A stretch of DNA of 64,000 nucleotides from Duffyella gerundensis (GCF_001517405.1 NZ_LN907827.1:143769-207768); one strand, 5' to 3'; shown: positions 11,606 to 21,348, numbered from the stretch's first letter. Translations and numbers: made by a program. Notes: generated by a model not told the origin, from the letters alone.

Positions 11606-13153
11606 ATGGCCGAGTCTCAACCGCTATCGGCTCAACCCTGCGGCGCGGAATATCTGCGCGCCATATTGCGTGCGCCCGTGTATGAAGTGGCACAGGTCAC
11701 GCCGCTGCAAAAAATGGAAAAAATCTCCTCGCGCCTCAACAACACCATTCTGGTGAAGCGCGAAGATCGTCAGCCGGTGCACAGCTTTAAGGTGCGCGGC
11801 GCCTACGCCATGATTGCCGGGCTGAATGATGAGCAGAAAGCGCGCGGCGTGGTAACGGCATCGGCGGGTAACCATGCTCAGGGTGTAGCGCTGTCGGCGA
11901 CCAAACTGGGCATCACCTCGCTGATCGTGATGCCGGTATCCACGGCGGATATCAAAGTCGATGCGGTGCGCGCTTTTGGCGGTGAGGCTTACCTGTTTGG
12001 CGCCAATTTCGATGAGGCGAAAGCCAAAGCGATCGAGCTGGCTGCCGAGCACGGTTATACCTTCGTGCCGCCGTTCGACCACCCGGCAGTGATTGCCGGT
12101 CAGGGCACGCTGGCGATGGAGCTGCTGCAACAGGATGCACATCTCGATCGCATCTTTGTGCCGGTGGGTGGCGGCGGGCTGGCGGCGGGCGTGGCGGTAT
12201 TAATCAAGCAGCTGATGCCGCAGATCAAAGTGATTGCCGTTGAAGCGGAAGATTCTGCCTGTCTGAAAGCGGCGCTGGAGGCGGGCGAGCCGGTAGATTT
12301 ACCGCGCGTCGGGCTGTTTGCCGAAGGCGTTGCGGTCAAGCGTATCGGCAGCGAAACCTTCCGACTCTGTCAGCAATATATTGATGACATCATCACCGTC
12401 GACAGCGATGCCATCTGCGCAGCCATGAAAGATCTGTTTGAGGATGTGCGCGCGGTAGCGGAGCCGTCGGGTGCGCTGGCGCTGGCGGGCATGAAAAAGT
12501 ATATCCAGCAGCATCATATTCAGGGTGAGCGGCTGGCGCATGTTCTGTCCGGTGCCAACGTCAATTTCCACGGCCTGCGCTACGTTTCTGAACGCTGCGA
12601 GTTGGGCGAACAGCGCGAGGCACTGCTGGCGGTCACCATTCCCGAGCAGCAGGGTAGCTTCCTGAAGTTCTGCCAGGTGTTGGGCGGACGTGCGGTTACC
12701 GAGTTTAACTACCGTTATGCCGATGCCGCTAACGCCTGCATTTTTGTCGGCGTACGGCTGACGCGTGGTCTGGAAGAGCGTAAAGAGATCATCAGCCAGC
12801 TGGGAGCCGAAGGTTATCACGTTGTCGATCTCTCGGACGATGAGATGGCCAAGCTGCACGTGCGCTATATGGTAGGCGGTCGGCCGTCAAAACCGCTGCG
12901 TGAACGGCTGTTCAGCTTTGAGTTTCCCGAAGCGCCTGGTGCCCTACTGAAGTTTCTGCAAACGCTGGGCACGCATTCGAACATTTCGCTGTTCCACTAT
13001 CGCAGTCATGGCACCGACTATGGCCGTGTACTGGCGGCATTTGAACTTGGCGATGACGAGCCTGGCTTTGGCGAACGGCTGGCCGATCTCGGCTACGATT
13101 TTCACGACGAAGCCAATAACCCGGCGTTCAAGTTTTTCCTCGCCGGGCAGTAA
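11606..13153 (+). CDS. ilvA: Biosynthetic threonine dehydratase IlvA
   Basis: A PLP enzyme deaminating threonine to 2-oxobutyrate, the committed step to isoleucine, feedback-inhibited by Ile in the family. The 515 aa (E. coli 514) contain the PLP lysine motif HSFKVRGAY, the glycine-rich phosphate loop VGGGGLAAG, and two C-terminal ACT-like regulatory domains (about 325-515). It is the last gene of the ilv operon, starting 2 nt after the ilvD stop with its SD (GGGAGGC) inside the ilvD end. Confidence 0.97.
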   Translation: MAESQPLSAQPCGAEYLRAILRAPVYEVAQVTPLQKMEKISSRLNNTILVKREDRQPVHSFKVRGAYAMIAGLNDEQKARGVVTASAGNHAQGVALSATKLGITSLIVMPVSTADIKVDAVRAFGGEAYLFGANFDEAKAKAIELAAEHGYTFVPPFDHPAVIAGQGTLAMELLQQDAHLDRIFVPVGGGGLAAGVAVLIKQLMPQIKVIAVEAEDSACLKAALEAGEPVDLPRVGLFAEGVAVKRIGSETFRLCQQYIDDIITVDSDAICAAMKDLFEDVRAVAEPSGALALAGMKKYIQQHHIQGERLAHVLSGANVNFHGLRYVSERCELGEQREALLAVTIPEQQGSFLKFCQVLGGRAVTEFNYRYADAANACIFVGVRLTRGLEERKEIISQLGAEGYHVVDLSDDEMAKLHVRYMVGGRPSKPLRERLFSFEFPEAPGALLKFLQTLGTHSNISLFHYRSHGTDYGRVLAAFELGDDEPGFGERLADLGYDFHDEANNPAFKFFLAGQ

Positions 13154-13218
13154 TCTGTGCCGCTGCGGCGAAAAGCCCGGCGGCATGATCTATAGCTGTT
13201 GCCAGAACGCACTGATAA

Positions 13219-13243
13219 GCGGCTCATCGAGCCGCGTTTTTTT
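13219..13243 (+). terminator. ilv operon terminator embedded in ilvY
   Basis: The perfect stem GCGGCTC / GAGCCGC (loop ATC) is followed by G and seven T (13237-13243), a strong Rho-independent terminator 66 nt after ilvA. It overlaps the 3' coding part of the convergent ilvY gene, so the T-run is at the same time an A7 tract in ilvY. Confidence 0.9.
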
Positions 13244-14072
13244 GTACGCAGACGCCGAGTTCAAACGGCTCCACCGATTCAACATTTTCCAGCACCAGAA
13301 CGCGATTGCGCACCGGTTCCGGGCTGTTCTCCAGCACCACTGCGGGTAGCAGCGCAATGCCGCAGCCCAGCGCCACCATTGAAACAATCGCTTCATGGCC
13401 GGAAACCGTGGCGTAAATGAGCGGGGCGGTAATACGATGGCGACGAAACCAGAGATCGATACGCCGCCGCGCCGGGCCCTGTTCCGGCAAAATAAACGGG
13501 ATTTCCGTCCACGGCGGATGCTCCTGCGTCGCCTGGGTTCTGACCGGGCACGGCAGCGCTGGGGCAATCAGCACCAGCGGGATCAGGCCAATCTGCGTAA
13601 AATCGATGCTGGCGGGCAGCGACTCCGGCCGCCCGGCAATCGCCACGTCTGCCTCATTCGACTGCACTTTTTCCATGGCATCGGCGGCATCGCCGGTGGT
13701 TAGCTTGATCTCCACCATGGGATGCTCGGCACGAAACCGATCGAGAATCGGCGGCAAATGGCTGTAAGCCGCGGTGACCGAGCAGAACATGCGCAGCTCG
13801 CCGCTGAGCGAAGGGCCGTTATGACCAATCGCATGGCGCAGCTGCTGATATTGCAGTAGCGTATGCTGGGCAAACTGGCGTGCCCGTTCTCCGGCGTCGG
13901 TCAGTGTCACCGTGCGGTTATCGCGCAGAAACAGCGTCTGGCCGATATCCTCTTCCAGCCGTTGAATCTGTCGGGAAAGCGTCGACGGGCTGACGTGCAT
14001 TGCCCGCGCAGTACGGCCAAAATGGCGGCTGTCCGCCAGATGCAGAAACAGTTTTAAATCGCGCAGATCCAT
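13224..14072 (-). CDS. ilvY: LysR-type activator IlvY, C-terminus frameshifted
   Basis: The inducer-responsive LysR regulator of ilvC, which in E. coli senses acetolactate/acetohydroxybutyrate. The N-terminal HTH (about 3-60) and effector domain align with E. coli IlvY through FELGVCVQK. The frame then runs into NAAR and a stop at 13224, giving 282 aa, where E. coli has 297. If the A7 tract on the coding strand (13237-13243) were A6, the frame would continue TRLDEPLISAFWQQL to a stop at 13190 (293 aa), matching the E. coli tail. This is either a homopolymer sequencing error or a real C-terminal truncation. It is divergent from ilvC. Confidence 0.9.
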   Translation of the reverse strand: MDLRDLKLFLHLADSRHFGRTARAMHVSPSTLSRQIQRLEEDIGQTLFLRDNRTVTLTDAGERARQFAQHTLLQYQQLRHAIGHNGPSLSGELRMFCSVTAAYSHLPPILDRFRAEHPMVEIKLTTGDAADAMEKVQSNEADVAIAGRPESLPASIDFTQIGLIPLVLIAPALPCPVRTQATQEHPPWTEIPFILPEQGPARRRIDLWFRRHRITAPLIYATVSGHEAIVSMVALGCGIALLPAVVLENSPEPVRNRVLVLENVESVEPFELGVCVQKNAAR

Positions 14073-14095
14073 ACGGGCGTCACCTCAGCGTCACG

Positions 14096-14132
14096 TTGCA
14101 TTTATTGCAATGTCATATTGTTAATATATCAA
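14096..14132. promoter_or_regulatory. Probable tandem IlvY operators
   Basis: Two LysR-type T-N11-A palindromic sites lie between ilvY and ilvC: TTGCATTTATTGCAA (14096-14110, a perfect inverted repeat) and TTGTTAATATATCAA (14118-14132). Their centres are 22 bp apart, about two helical turns, as expected for an IlvY tetramer. E. coli has two operators in this same gap. Confidence 0.7.
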
Positions 14133-14229
14133 TTTCAGCAACGTATTTCCTGTCATATGATGGGGTCATTCTTAGCGGCTACACTGCTACCTTACAAAGC
14201 AAAAAAATAACCTCATAACGGAGTATCCC

Positions 14230-15705
14230 ATGGCTAATTATTTCAACACGTTGAACCTGCGCAATCAGTTAGCGCAATTAGGTAAATGTCGTTTCATGTC
14301 ACGCGACGAATTCGCAGATGAAGCCAGCTACCTGAAAGGCAAAAAAGTGGTCATCGTGGGCTGTGGTGCTCAGGGCCTGAACCAGGGTCTGAACATGCGT
14401 GACTCCGGTCTGGATATCGCCTATGCGCTGCGTGCTGAAGCGATCGCCGAAAAGCGTGCTTCCTGGCGCAAGGCAACCGAAAACGGCTTTAAGGTTGGCA
14501 CCTATGAAGAACTGATCCCGGGTGCCGATCTGGTGGTTAACCTGACGCCGGACAAGCAGCACTCTGCTGTGGTTCAGGCGGTACAGCCACTGATGAAAGA
14601 GGGCGCCGCGCTGGGCTACTCGCACGGTTTTAACATTGTTGAAGTGGGTGAAACCATCCGCAAAGATATCACCGTGGTGATGGTAGCGCCGAAATGCCCG
14701 GGCACCGAAGTGCGTGAAGAGTACAAGCGCGGTTTCGGCGTGCCTACGCTGATCGCGGTTCACCCGGAAAACGATCCGAAAGGCGAAGGCATGGCGATTG
14801 CTAAAGCCTGGGCAGCAGCGACCGGCGGCCACCGTGCAGGCGTGCTGGAATCCTCTTTCGTGGCAGAAGTGAAATCGGATCTGATGGGCGAGCAAACCAT
14901 TCTCTGCGGCATGCTGCAGGCGGGTTCACTGCTGTGCTTCGATAAGCTGGTGGCCGATGGCACCGAACCGGCTTACGCAGAAAAACTGATTCAGTTCGGC
15001 TGGGAAACCATCACCGAAGCGCTGAAGCAGGGCGGCATCACGCTGATGATGGATCGCCTGTCTAACCCGGCAAAAGTACGTGCCTGGGCGCTGTCTGAGC
15101 AGCTGAAAACCATCATGGCACCGCTGTTCCAGAAGCATATGGATGACATCATCTCCGGCGAATTCTCCTCCGGCATGATGGCTGACTGGGCGAATGACGA
15201 CAAAAATCTGCTGACCTGGCGTGAAGAGACCGGCAAAACAGCGTTTGAAACTGCGCCGCAGTTTGAAGGCAAAATCAGCGAGCAGGAGTATTTCGATCAG
15301 GGTGTACTGATGATCGCTATGGTGAAAGCGGGCGTTGAGCTGGCGTTTGAAACCATGGTTGCCGCAGGCATCATCGAAGAGTCAGCCTATTATGAATCGC
15401 TGCATGAACTGCCGCTGATCGCTAACACTATTGCCCGTAAGCGTCTGTATGAGATGAACGTGGTGATCTCCGATACCGCAGAATATGGCAACTACCTGTT
15501 CTCGTACGCGGCGGTACCGCTGCTGAAAGAGTTCATGACGACGCTGCAGGCGGGCGATCTCGGTAAGCCCGCGGCGGGTGGTCAGGTGGATAACGCGCAG
15601 CTGCGTGATATCAACGAAGCGATTCGTGGCCATGAAATCGAAGCGATTGGCCGTAAGCTGCGTGGCTATATGACCGATATGAAGCGCATCGCCGTCGCGG
15701 GCTAA
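14230..15705 (+). CDS. ilvC: Ketol-acid reductoisomerase IlvC
   Basis: A class II NADPH- and Mg-dependent enzyme, second step of Val/Ile synthesis, isomerising and reducing acetohydroxy acids. It is 491 aa, the same as E. coli. The Rossmann motif [17 protein letters not shown] and the duplicated C-terminal knotted domain of the long class II form are present. It is transcribed alone, divergently from ilvY, with ATG after ACGGAGTATCCC, and followed by its own terminator. Confidence 0.97.
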   Translation: MANYFNTLNLRNQLAQLGKCRFMSRDEFADEASYLKGKKVVIVGCGAQGLNQGLNMRDSGLDIAYALRAEAIAEKRASWRKATENGFKVGTYEELIPGADLVVNLTPDKQHSAVVQAVQPLMKEGAALGYSHGFNIVEVGETIRKDITVVMVAPKCPGTEVREEYKRGFGVPTLIAVHPENDPKGEGMAIAKAWAAATGGHRAGVLESSFVAEVKSDLMGEQTILCGMLQAGSLLCFDKLVADGTEPAYAEKLIQFGWETITEALKQGGITLMMDRLSNPAKVRAWALSEQLKTIMAPLFQKHMDDIISGEFSSGMMADWANDDKNLLTWREETGKTAFETAPQFEGKISEQEYFDQGVLMIAMVKAGVELAFETMVAAGIIEESAYYESLHELPLIANTIARKRLYEMNVVISDTAEYGNYLFSYAAVPLLKEFMTTLQAGDLGKPAAGGQVDNAQLRDINEAIRGHEIEAIGRKLRGYMTDMKRIAVAG

Positions 15706-15732
15706 TCCCCTCAGCGTTAACCTCTACTTATT

Positions 15733-15756
15733 AGCCCCGGCTCGCCGGGGCTTTTT
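15733..15756 (+). terminator. ilvC terminator
   Basis: The perfect stem AGCCCCGG / CCGGGGCT with loop CTCG is followed by TTTTT, 27 nt after the ilvC stop. Confidence 0.92.
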
Positions 15757-15806
15757 CATGCCTGCGATTGCGCGACTGCCAACAGCGTCGCCAGACAACT
15801 GACCAT

Positions 15807-15832
15807 AAAAAACCCGGCACGCTGGCCGGGTT
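15807..15832 (-). terminator. Terminator of the MHS transporter gene
   Basis: On the minus strand CCCGGC / GCCGGG (6-nt loop) is followed by TTTTTT, 20 nt past the stop of the transporter gene. Confidence 0.85.
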
Positions 15833-15851
15833 GATATCAGTGATAGTGGAT

Positions 15852-17183
15852 TTAACCTTCGTAAAGCGTCTGGTGCCGCGTCTCTTTACAGGCGATCAGC
15901 GCAATCAGCGTCAGCACCGCCATCGAGGCCAGATAGTAACCGACCGCATAGAGACCGTAATGCGCGGTCAGCCACGACGCAATGTAAGGCGCCACCGACG
16001 CGCCGAGAATCGACGAGAGGTTATAAGAGAAAGAGGCGCCGGTATAACGTACTTCCGTTGGGAACAGCTCTGGCAGCAGCGCGCCCATCGGGCCGAACGT
16101 CAGGCCCATAATGCTCAGGCCGAGCAGCAGGAACGCCATCACCAGCGGCTGACTGCCGGAGCCAAGCATTGACGGGAACAGCAGCGAGAAACCGATAATC
16201 ATCAGCGTAATCACAATCATGGTTTTACGGCGACCAAAGCGGTCAGCCAGCAGGCCCGCTATCGGTACCATCACGCCGAAACCGATCACCGCCACCATCA
16301 GCATCCACAGGAAGCTGTTACGCGAGAAGCCAAGACCCACCGGTGCAGGCGCCGTGCCATAACTCATTGAGTAAACGGTCATGATGTAGAACAGCGTATA
16401 GGTCGCCAGCATGATAAAGGTGCCAAGCACCGTGGCCATCAAATGCTTGCTGAGCAGCGTGCCCATCGGCATGCGCACCTGTTTCTTATCCTTCTGCACC
16501 TTCGCGAATACCGGGCTTTCATGCAGCGAAACGCGCACATAAAGCCCGACAATTACCAGCACCGCGGAGAGGATAAACGGTACGCGCCAGCCCCACTGCA
16601 TAAACTGATCGTCAGTCAGTAACCAGGAGAGCAGAAGAAAGGTGCCGTTGGCGAAGAAGAAGCCAATCGGTGCGCCAAGCTGTGGAAACGAACCGTAGAG
16701 CGCGCGTTTCTTCGCAGGCGCATTCTCCGTCGCCAGCAGCGCTGCGCCGCCCCATTCACCGCCCAGGCCCAGGCCCTGACCAAAACGCGCCAGCGCCAGC
16801 AGCAGCGGCGCAAATACGCCAATGGTGTCGTAGCCCGGCAGCAGGCCGATAACCACGGTCGAGACACCCATGGTCAGCAACGAGGCAACCAGCGTCGCCT
16901 TACGGCCAACGCGATCGCCAAAGTGGCCAAACACCGCGGAGCCGATCGGACGCGCGATAAAAGCGATGGCGAAGGTGGCCAGCGACTGTAGCGTGGCAAC
17001 GGTTGCGTCGCCCTGCGGAAAAAAGATATGCGGAAAGACGATAACCGCTGCAGTGGCATAGATATAAAAATCGAAGAACTCAATGGCGGTTCCGACCAGC
17101 GAAGCGATAACCACTTTGCTGCGGGAATTTACGGGCGCATTGGGATCGGTTTTGTCAGGTGATTCAGCGATGGAAGCGTGCAT
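15852..17183 (-). CDS. MHS-family MFS metabolite:proton symporter
   Basis: A 443-aa, 12-helix inner-membrane carrier of the metabolite:H+ symporter branch of the MFS (the ShiA, ProP, KgtP and YdfJ group). Signatures are the first-helix EFFDFYIYATAA, the loop motif GHFGDRVGRK between helices 2 and 3, and GQGLGLGGEWGGAALL in helix 5. The substrate cannot be read from sequence. It is monocistronic, with its own terminator; a long gap separates it from yhjD on the same strand. Confidence 0.85.
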   Translation of the reverse strand: MHASIAESPDKTDPNAPVNSRSKVVIASLVGTAIEFFDFYIYATAAVIVFPHIFFPQGDATVATLQSLATFAIAFIARPIGSAVFGHFGDRVGRKATLVASLLTMGVSTVVIGLLPGYDTIGVFAPLLLALARFGQGLGLGGEWGGAALLATENAPAKKRALYGSFPQLGAPIGFFFANGTFLLLSWLLTDDQFMQWGWRVPFILSAVLVIVGLYVRVSLHESPVFAKVQKDKKQVRMPMGTLLSKHLMATVLGTFIMLATYTLFYIMTVYSMSYGTAPAPVGLGFSRNSFLWMLMVAVIGFGVMVPIAGLLADRFGRRKTMIVITLMIIGFSLLFPSMLGSGSQPLVMAFLLLGLSIMGLTFGPMGALLPELFPTEVRYTGASFSYNLSSILGASVAPYIASWLTAHYGLYAVGYYLASMAVLTLIALIACKETRHQTLYEG

Positions 17184-17485
17184 AAAGTTTTCTTATTTGT
17201 AAATTTAGATAAAGAATCTTACGCACAGCCCTGGCGGCATTCAATGCTGAAAACCCGCCACAAATGGCGCCATTTCGCCGAAAAAGAGGATAATGTCTGA
17301 CATCTTGTCGTCAGTGGCGGATGGCAGGGCGAAAGCGGAGTTTTCTGGCGTGATTCACTGAAAAAAGGGTAAAGAAAAGTGAGGAGTTAGCGGTTAATGC
17401 TGGCTTTTGTATGATTAGTAGTCGAAGCGTGGCATTTTACGCTGGCATTAGAAAAACAGGCCGACGGGCGTCGGCCTGAGGAATG
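17184..17485. other. Intergenic region, MHS transporter to yhjD
   Basis: This 302-bp gap holds the promoter region of the minus-strand transporter and the yhjD terminator at 17452-17477. I see no coding frame or known RNA. Confidence 0.5.
17452..17477 (-). terminator. yhjD terminator
   Basis: On the minus strand AGGCCGAC / GTCGGCCT (loop GCCC) is followed by GTTTTTC, beginning 9 nt after the yhjD stop. Confidence 0.85.
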
Positions 17486-18583
17486 TTACATTTTTTGGCG
17501 CGTTACCGTCGGCGTACCGGCGCCCACTTCTTTGTCATCGCGGTATTTCGCGGTGGCAATCCAGGCGGCGCAAAACAGCGTCAGGCGGGCAAAGAAATAG
17601 AAGAAGGCCATCAGGCCGAGCACCGAGCCAAAGGCGGCGCCCGAGGGTGAAGAGGCCAGCTTCGGCAGCGTCAGCGTCATGATGAATTTAATCACTTCAA
17701 AGCCGATGGCCGCCAGCAAGGTGCCGCGCAGCAATGCCCGGCGGCGGGTTTTATGGCGCGGCAGGATCCAGAAAATCCACAGGAACAACAAATAGTTGGC
17801 ACACACTGAAATGGTCAGTGCGATGGCGGTTAACACCGGACGCAGCCATTCAATGCCATCCAGTCCCAGCGCGGTAACGATCGACGCCTGCGCCGAACCG
17901 GCCACCGACGTCAGCGACAGCGTAATCACCAGCGCCAGCACCAGGCCAATCAGCGAGATAAAATCGCGGGTGTATTTGAAATAGACCTTCTCTTTCTCAT
18001 CCGCTTTGCGTTCCCAGACGTCGCGATACTGCGCGCGAATCGCCTCGCGCAGGTTGCCCATCCAGCTGATGCCGGAATAAAGCGCCACCGCCAGACCGGT
18101 CAAACCCACGGTGGTACGCTGCTGCACCGCGGTATTCACCGTGTTCTTCAGCGTGGTCGCCAGCACCGGATCGCTGATGTTATCGACCATCCGGTTGATA
18201 ATTTCGGTGAGCAGATCGGGATGGGACGCCAGCATAAAACCCACGGCGGCAAACGACACCATCAGAATAGGGATCAGCGACAGAAACGAAAAGTAGGTGA
18301 TTGCCGCGCCAAACTGGCTGCCCAGACGATCGTTAAAGCGTTCCGCCGCACGAATGAAGTGTGCCACGCTGTGATTGGCTTTAATGCGGTTAACCATTTT
18401 GTTGAAGCGCGTAACCTGCGTATCCACCGTGTTATTACCGGTTTTGATCGGGATTAGCGCGTCATCCTTCGCCTGGTTTTCTTTTTCGGCCGCAGCCCTG
18501 AGGTGCTCGTCAGTCTGTACCGGCGCTATCGGCTTGCTCGGCAGGGTATCGAGATGTTTATCGTGTTGTTCTTTGTCCGTCAT
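17486..18583 (-). CDS. yhjD: YhjD-type inner-membrane protein (YihY/BrkB family)
   Basis: A 365-aa polytopic inner-membrane protein close to E. coli YhjD (337 aa). A charged cytoplasmic N-terminus of about 70 residues is followed by the conserved AERFNDRLGSQFGAAITYFSFLS region and about six membrane helices, ending AFFYFFARLTLFCAAWIATA. In E. coli a yhjD point mutation lets cells live with lipid IVA only, so a role in envelope lipid transport is suspected. A start four codons upstream (18595) is possible; MTDKEQ has the better spaced AGGA and fits the E. coli start. Confidence 0.9.
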   Translation of the reverse strand: MTDKEQHDKHLDTLPSKPIAPVQTDEHLRAAAEKENQAKDDALIPIKTGNNTVDTQVTRFNKMVNRIKANHSVAHFIRAAERFNDRLGSQFGAAITYFSFLSLIPILMVSFAAVGFMLASHPDLLTEIINRMVDNISDPVLATTLKNTVNTAVQQRTTVGLTGLAVALYSGISWMGNLREAIRAQYRDVWERKADEKEKVYFKYTRDFISLIGLVLALVITLSLTSVAGSAQASIVTALGLDGIEWLRPVLTAIALTISVCANYLLFLWIFWILPRHKTRRRALLRGTLLAAIGFEVIKFIMTLTLPKLASSPSGAAFGSVLGLMAFFYFFARLTLFCAAWIATAKYRDDKEVGAGTPTVTRQKM

Positions 18584-18683
18584 GAAACCGGGCATCCTGT
18601 TTATTTACCTGAAAAAAAGAGTATAGACCGGCCAGCCGCAAGGTCATCGGGATGCGTCCCGAATTGCTGCGCCGCCTGCGCAT

Positions 18684-19583
18684 TCAGCTGGCGTACGCTT
18701 TTACTACCTGGCCGAGCCACTCCATGAAAACGTGTACGCGGCGCGCCAGATTGCGCCGATGCGGATAAATCAACGAAACCGGCATCGGCTGTGCGGTAAA
18801 GCCGGGCAGCACCTCCACCAGCGTTTTCGCCTGCAACAGGCTGACCACACCGACTTTCGGCACCTGAATAATGCCCAATCCGGCAATGCACGCAGCGCGA
18901 TAGGTTTCCGTGCTGTTCACCGTCATCACGCCACCGGTCTGAATCGTACGGCTCTGTTTGCCATCGTAAAACTCAAAGCCCGACGGCAGGCTGCCCAGCT
19001 GCTGGCTGTAATGAATCATCGCGTGCTGCGCCAGATCCTCCGGCGTCTGCGGCGTACCGAACCGTTTAAGATAGTCGGCGCTGGCACAGTTGACCATTCT
19101 GAGTTGCCCCAGCGTGCGGGCGATCAGGCCGGAATCGTGCAATGTGCCGACGCGCACCACGCAATCAAAGCCTTCGCGCACCACGTCAACCTGCCGATCG
19201 CTGCTGCTCAGCTCCAGCTCGATGCCGGGATATTGCTGCATAAAGGTCGCCAGCTGTGGAATTACCGCCAGCGTGGCCATCGCCACCGGCATATCCACGC
19301 GCAGTTTTCCGCTCAGCGTGGCCGGATCGCCCTGAAACAGCGCGTCGGTATCATCCAGCAGGCTCAATATTTCACGGCAGCGATCGTAATAGACCTGGCC
19401 ATCCTGCGTCAGTTGCACCCGACGTGTGGTGCGATGCAGCATCCGCGTACCGAGCTGGTTTTCCAGCGCCTGCACCTGACGTGAGACGCTACCTTTAGGC
19501 AAGCCGAGGCTGGTCGCCGCGCGGGTAAAACTTTCCATTTCCGCCACGCGCACAAAAATCTGCATTGCCTGAATTTTATCCAT
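18684..19583 (-). CDS. LysR-family regulator
   Basis: A 299-aa LysR regulator of the group whose HTH reads SLGLPKGSVSRQVQALENQLG (residues 24-44), with a C-terminal effector domain. It is divergent from a short-chain dehydrogenase gene, with 115 bp between starts, and probably controls that gene. No specific ortholog is recognised. Confidence 0.85.
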   Translation of the reverse strand: MDKIQAMQIFVRVAEMESFTRAATSLGLPKGSVSRQVQALENQLGTRMLHRTTRRVQLTQDGQVYYDRCREILSLLDDTDALFQGDPATLSGKLRVDMPVAMATLAVIPQLATFMQQYPGIELELSSSDRQVDVVREGFDCVVRVGTLHDSGLIARTLGQLRMVNCASADYLKRFGTPQTPEDLAQHAMIHYSQQLGSLPSGFEFYDGKQSRTIQTGGVMTVNSTETYRAACIAGLGIIQVPKVGVVSLLQAKTLVEVLPGFTAQPMPVSLIYPHRRNLARRVHVFMEWLGQVVKAYAS

Positions 19584-19698
19584 TTGTGCACCGATTGTTG
19601 TTGAGAGTGAAACAGTGAAACGTATTTCGCCAGCTTTATCGCCGTAGCCGTTAGGAATATCGTTAATTTCACAAGTTCACAACAACAGGAAACAGAAA

Positions 19699-20457
19699 AT
19701 GAGCACAAAAATCGCATTGATCACCGGTGGCAGCCGCGGTTTAGGGCGAAATGCCGCCCTGAAGCTGGCTAAAAAGCACCATGATGTCATTTTGACCTGG
19801 CACAGCCAGCAGCAGGAAGCCGAAGCGGTGGTGGCGGAAATTGAGCAGCGTGGTGGCCGCGCAGCCGCGCTGCGTCTGGATGTCAGTGACAGTAACAGCT
19901 TCAACGCCTTCGCTGCTGAGGTGAAAAATCTGCTCAATGAAAAATGGCAGCGTCAGCAGATTGATTATTTACTGAACAATGCTGGCGTCGGCATGCACAA
20001 GCCTTTTATCGACACTACCGCCGCGGATCTCGACAACCTGTATCAGGTGCATGTCAAAGGGCCGTTTTTGCTCACCCAGGCGCTATTGCCGCTGCTGGCC
20101 GACGGCGGTCATATTTTGAACGTCTCCAGCGGTTTGACGCGCATCATTCTGCCAGGTTGCAGTGCCTATGCGATGATGAAAAGTGCGATGGAAACCTTAA
20201 CGCGTTATCAGGCGAAAGAGCTGGGCGCGCGGCGGATCCGCGTCAATATTCTCGCGCCGGGTGCCATTGAAACTGACTTCAACGGCGGTGGCGTGCGTGA
20301 TAATCCCGAGATGAATCGTTGGGTCGCTTCGCAAACGGCGCTGGGCCGGGCGGGTCAGCCCGATGATATCGGTGACGCAATAGCCTTGTTGCTGAGCGAT
20401 GAAGCGGGCTGGATCAATGCCCAACGCATTGAAGCGTCGGGCGGTCAGTCAATTTGA
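19699..20457 (+). CDS. Short-chain dehydrogenase/reductase
   Basis: A 252-aa classical SDR: the cofactor motif TGGSRGLG (9-16), NNAG, and the active-site Ser with YAMMK (YxxxK). The residues after the glycine motif and the TWHSQQQEAE segment suggest NADP(H), but this is inference. ATG follows AACAGGAAACAGAAA. It is divergent from a LysR gene and convergent with a PhzF gene 8 nt away. The substrate is unknown. Confidence 0.87.
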   Translation: MSTKIALITGGSRGLGRNAALKLAKKHHDVILTWHSQQQEAEAVVAEIEQRGGRAAALRLDVSDSNSFNAFAAEVKNLLNEKWQRQQIDYLLNNAGVGMHKPFIDTTAADLDNLYQVHVKGPFLLTQALLPLLADGGHILNVSSGLTRIILPGCSAYAMMKSAMETLTRYQAKELGARRIRVNILAPGAIETDFNGGGVRDNPEMNRWVASQTALGRAGQPDDIGDAIALLLSDEAGWINAQRIEASGGQSI

Positions 20458-20465
20458 GCAGGGAA

Positions 20466-21317
20466 TCAGAGCCGGATGGTGCCGTCGATCACCGTCACCG
20501 TCTGGCCGGCAATCCAGATCGTCTCGCCGTCGAAGCGCACCTGCAAGCGGCCACTGCGGCCCAGCCGCGTGCCCTGGCGCACCGCGTAATTCGTGGTATG
20601 GCCCTGCGAGGCGAGCCAGCGTGCCAGGCAGGCGTTGGCGCTGCCGGTGACTGGATCTTCCGTCAGTGAGCCGTTTTCCACCAGCAGACCGCGCACTTCA
20701 AACTGTTCTGCCGCATCGTGCAACGGGCCAAACGGCATCGCGCCGCTGACGCCCGCTTCCTGCAACAGCGCTGCCAGTTCGCTAACCTGCGGCTGCGCTG
20801 CCAGCACCGCCTCGGCCGATCGCATCGGAATCAGCAGCCAGCGAATGCCCATATCGACCACGCTCATGGCTAGCTGCTCATCGATATCCGCGCTGTTGAG
20901 CGCCGCACCAACCCGATCGCTGGCAAATGGCGTCATCACCGCGGCGGGCGCGGCAAAGGCCAGCGAACCGTCGGCCGCAATCGCCAGTTTCACCAGCCCA
21001 ACGGCGCACTCCTGCACCAGTTCACCGGCGCGCTTTGGCTGCAAACCCGCCTCCAGCAGTGCATGTGCGGTGCCGAGCGTCGGATGTCCGGCAAACGGCA
21101 GTTCGCCATCGACGGTAAAAATACGCACGCGATAATCTGCCTGCGCATCTTCTGCGGGCAGCACAAAAGTGGTTTCTGAAAGGTTGGTCCAGCGGGCAAT
21201 CTCCGCCATCTGCCGATCGGTTAACGACGCGGCATCCAGTATCACCGCCAGTGGGTTGCCATTGAAGGGCGCGGAAGTAAACACATCGACCTGCTTAAAC
21301 GCGACACGCTGTGACAT
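20466..21317 (-). CDS. PhzF-family isomerase/epimerase-like protein
   Basis: A 283-aa protein of the PhzF/DAP-epimerase-like fold (E. coli YddE group). The family N-terminus QVDVFTSAPFNGNPLAVIL, the loop GELPFAGHPTLGTAHAL and the C-terminal EDPVTGSANACLARWL are intact. Substrates of most members are unknown. The frame is open nine codons upstream to 21344, but those codons fall in an inverted repeat; MSQRVAFKQVDVF is the family-like start. It is convergent with the SDR gene and divergent from the GST gene. Confidence 0.87.
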   Translation of the reverse strand: MSQRVAFKQVDVFTSAPFNGNPLAVILDAASLTDRQMAEIARWTNLSETTFVLPAEDAQADYRVRIFTVDGELPFAGHPTLGTAHALLEAGLQPKRAGELVQECAVGLVKLAIAADGSLAFAAPAAVMTPFASDRVGAALNSADIDEQLAMSVVDMGIRWLLIPMRSAEAVLAAQPQVSELAALLQEAGVSGAMPFGPLHDAAEQFEVRGLLVENGSLTEDPVTGSANACLARWLASQGHTTNYAVRQGTRLGRSGRLQVRFDGETIWIAGQTVTVIDGTIRL

Positions 21318-21327
21318 GGTTTTCTCG

Positions 21328-21348
21328 TATAGTGAAAGATGCACTATA
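21328..21348. promoter_or_regulatory. Perfect inverted repeat between PhzF and GST genes
   Basis: TATAGTG and CACTATA, 7 bp each and separated by 7 bp, lie 10 bp before the PhzF start and 47 bp before the GST start. The position between divergent genes suggests a shared operator. Which regulator binds is unknown; a MocR-type gene lies next to the GST gene. Confidence 0.5.
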
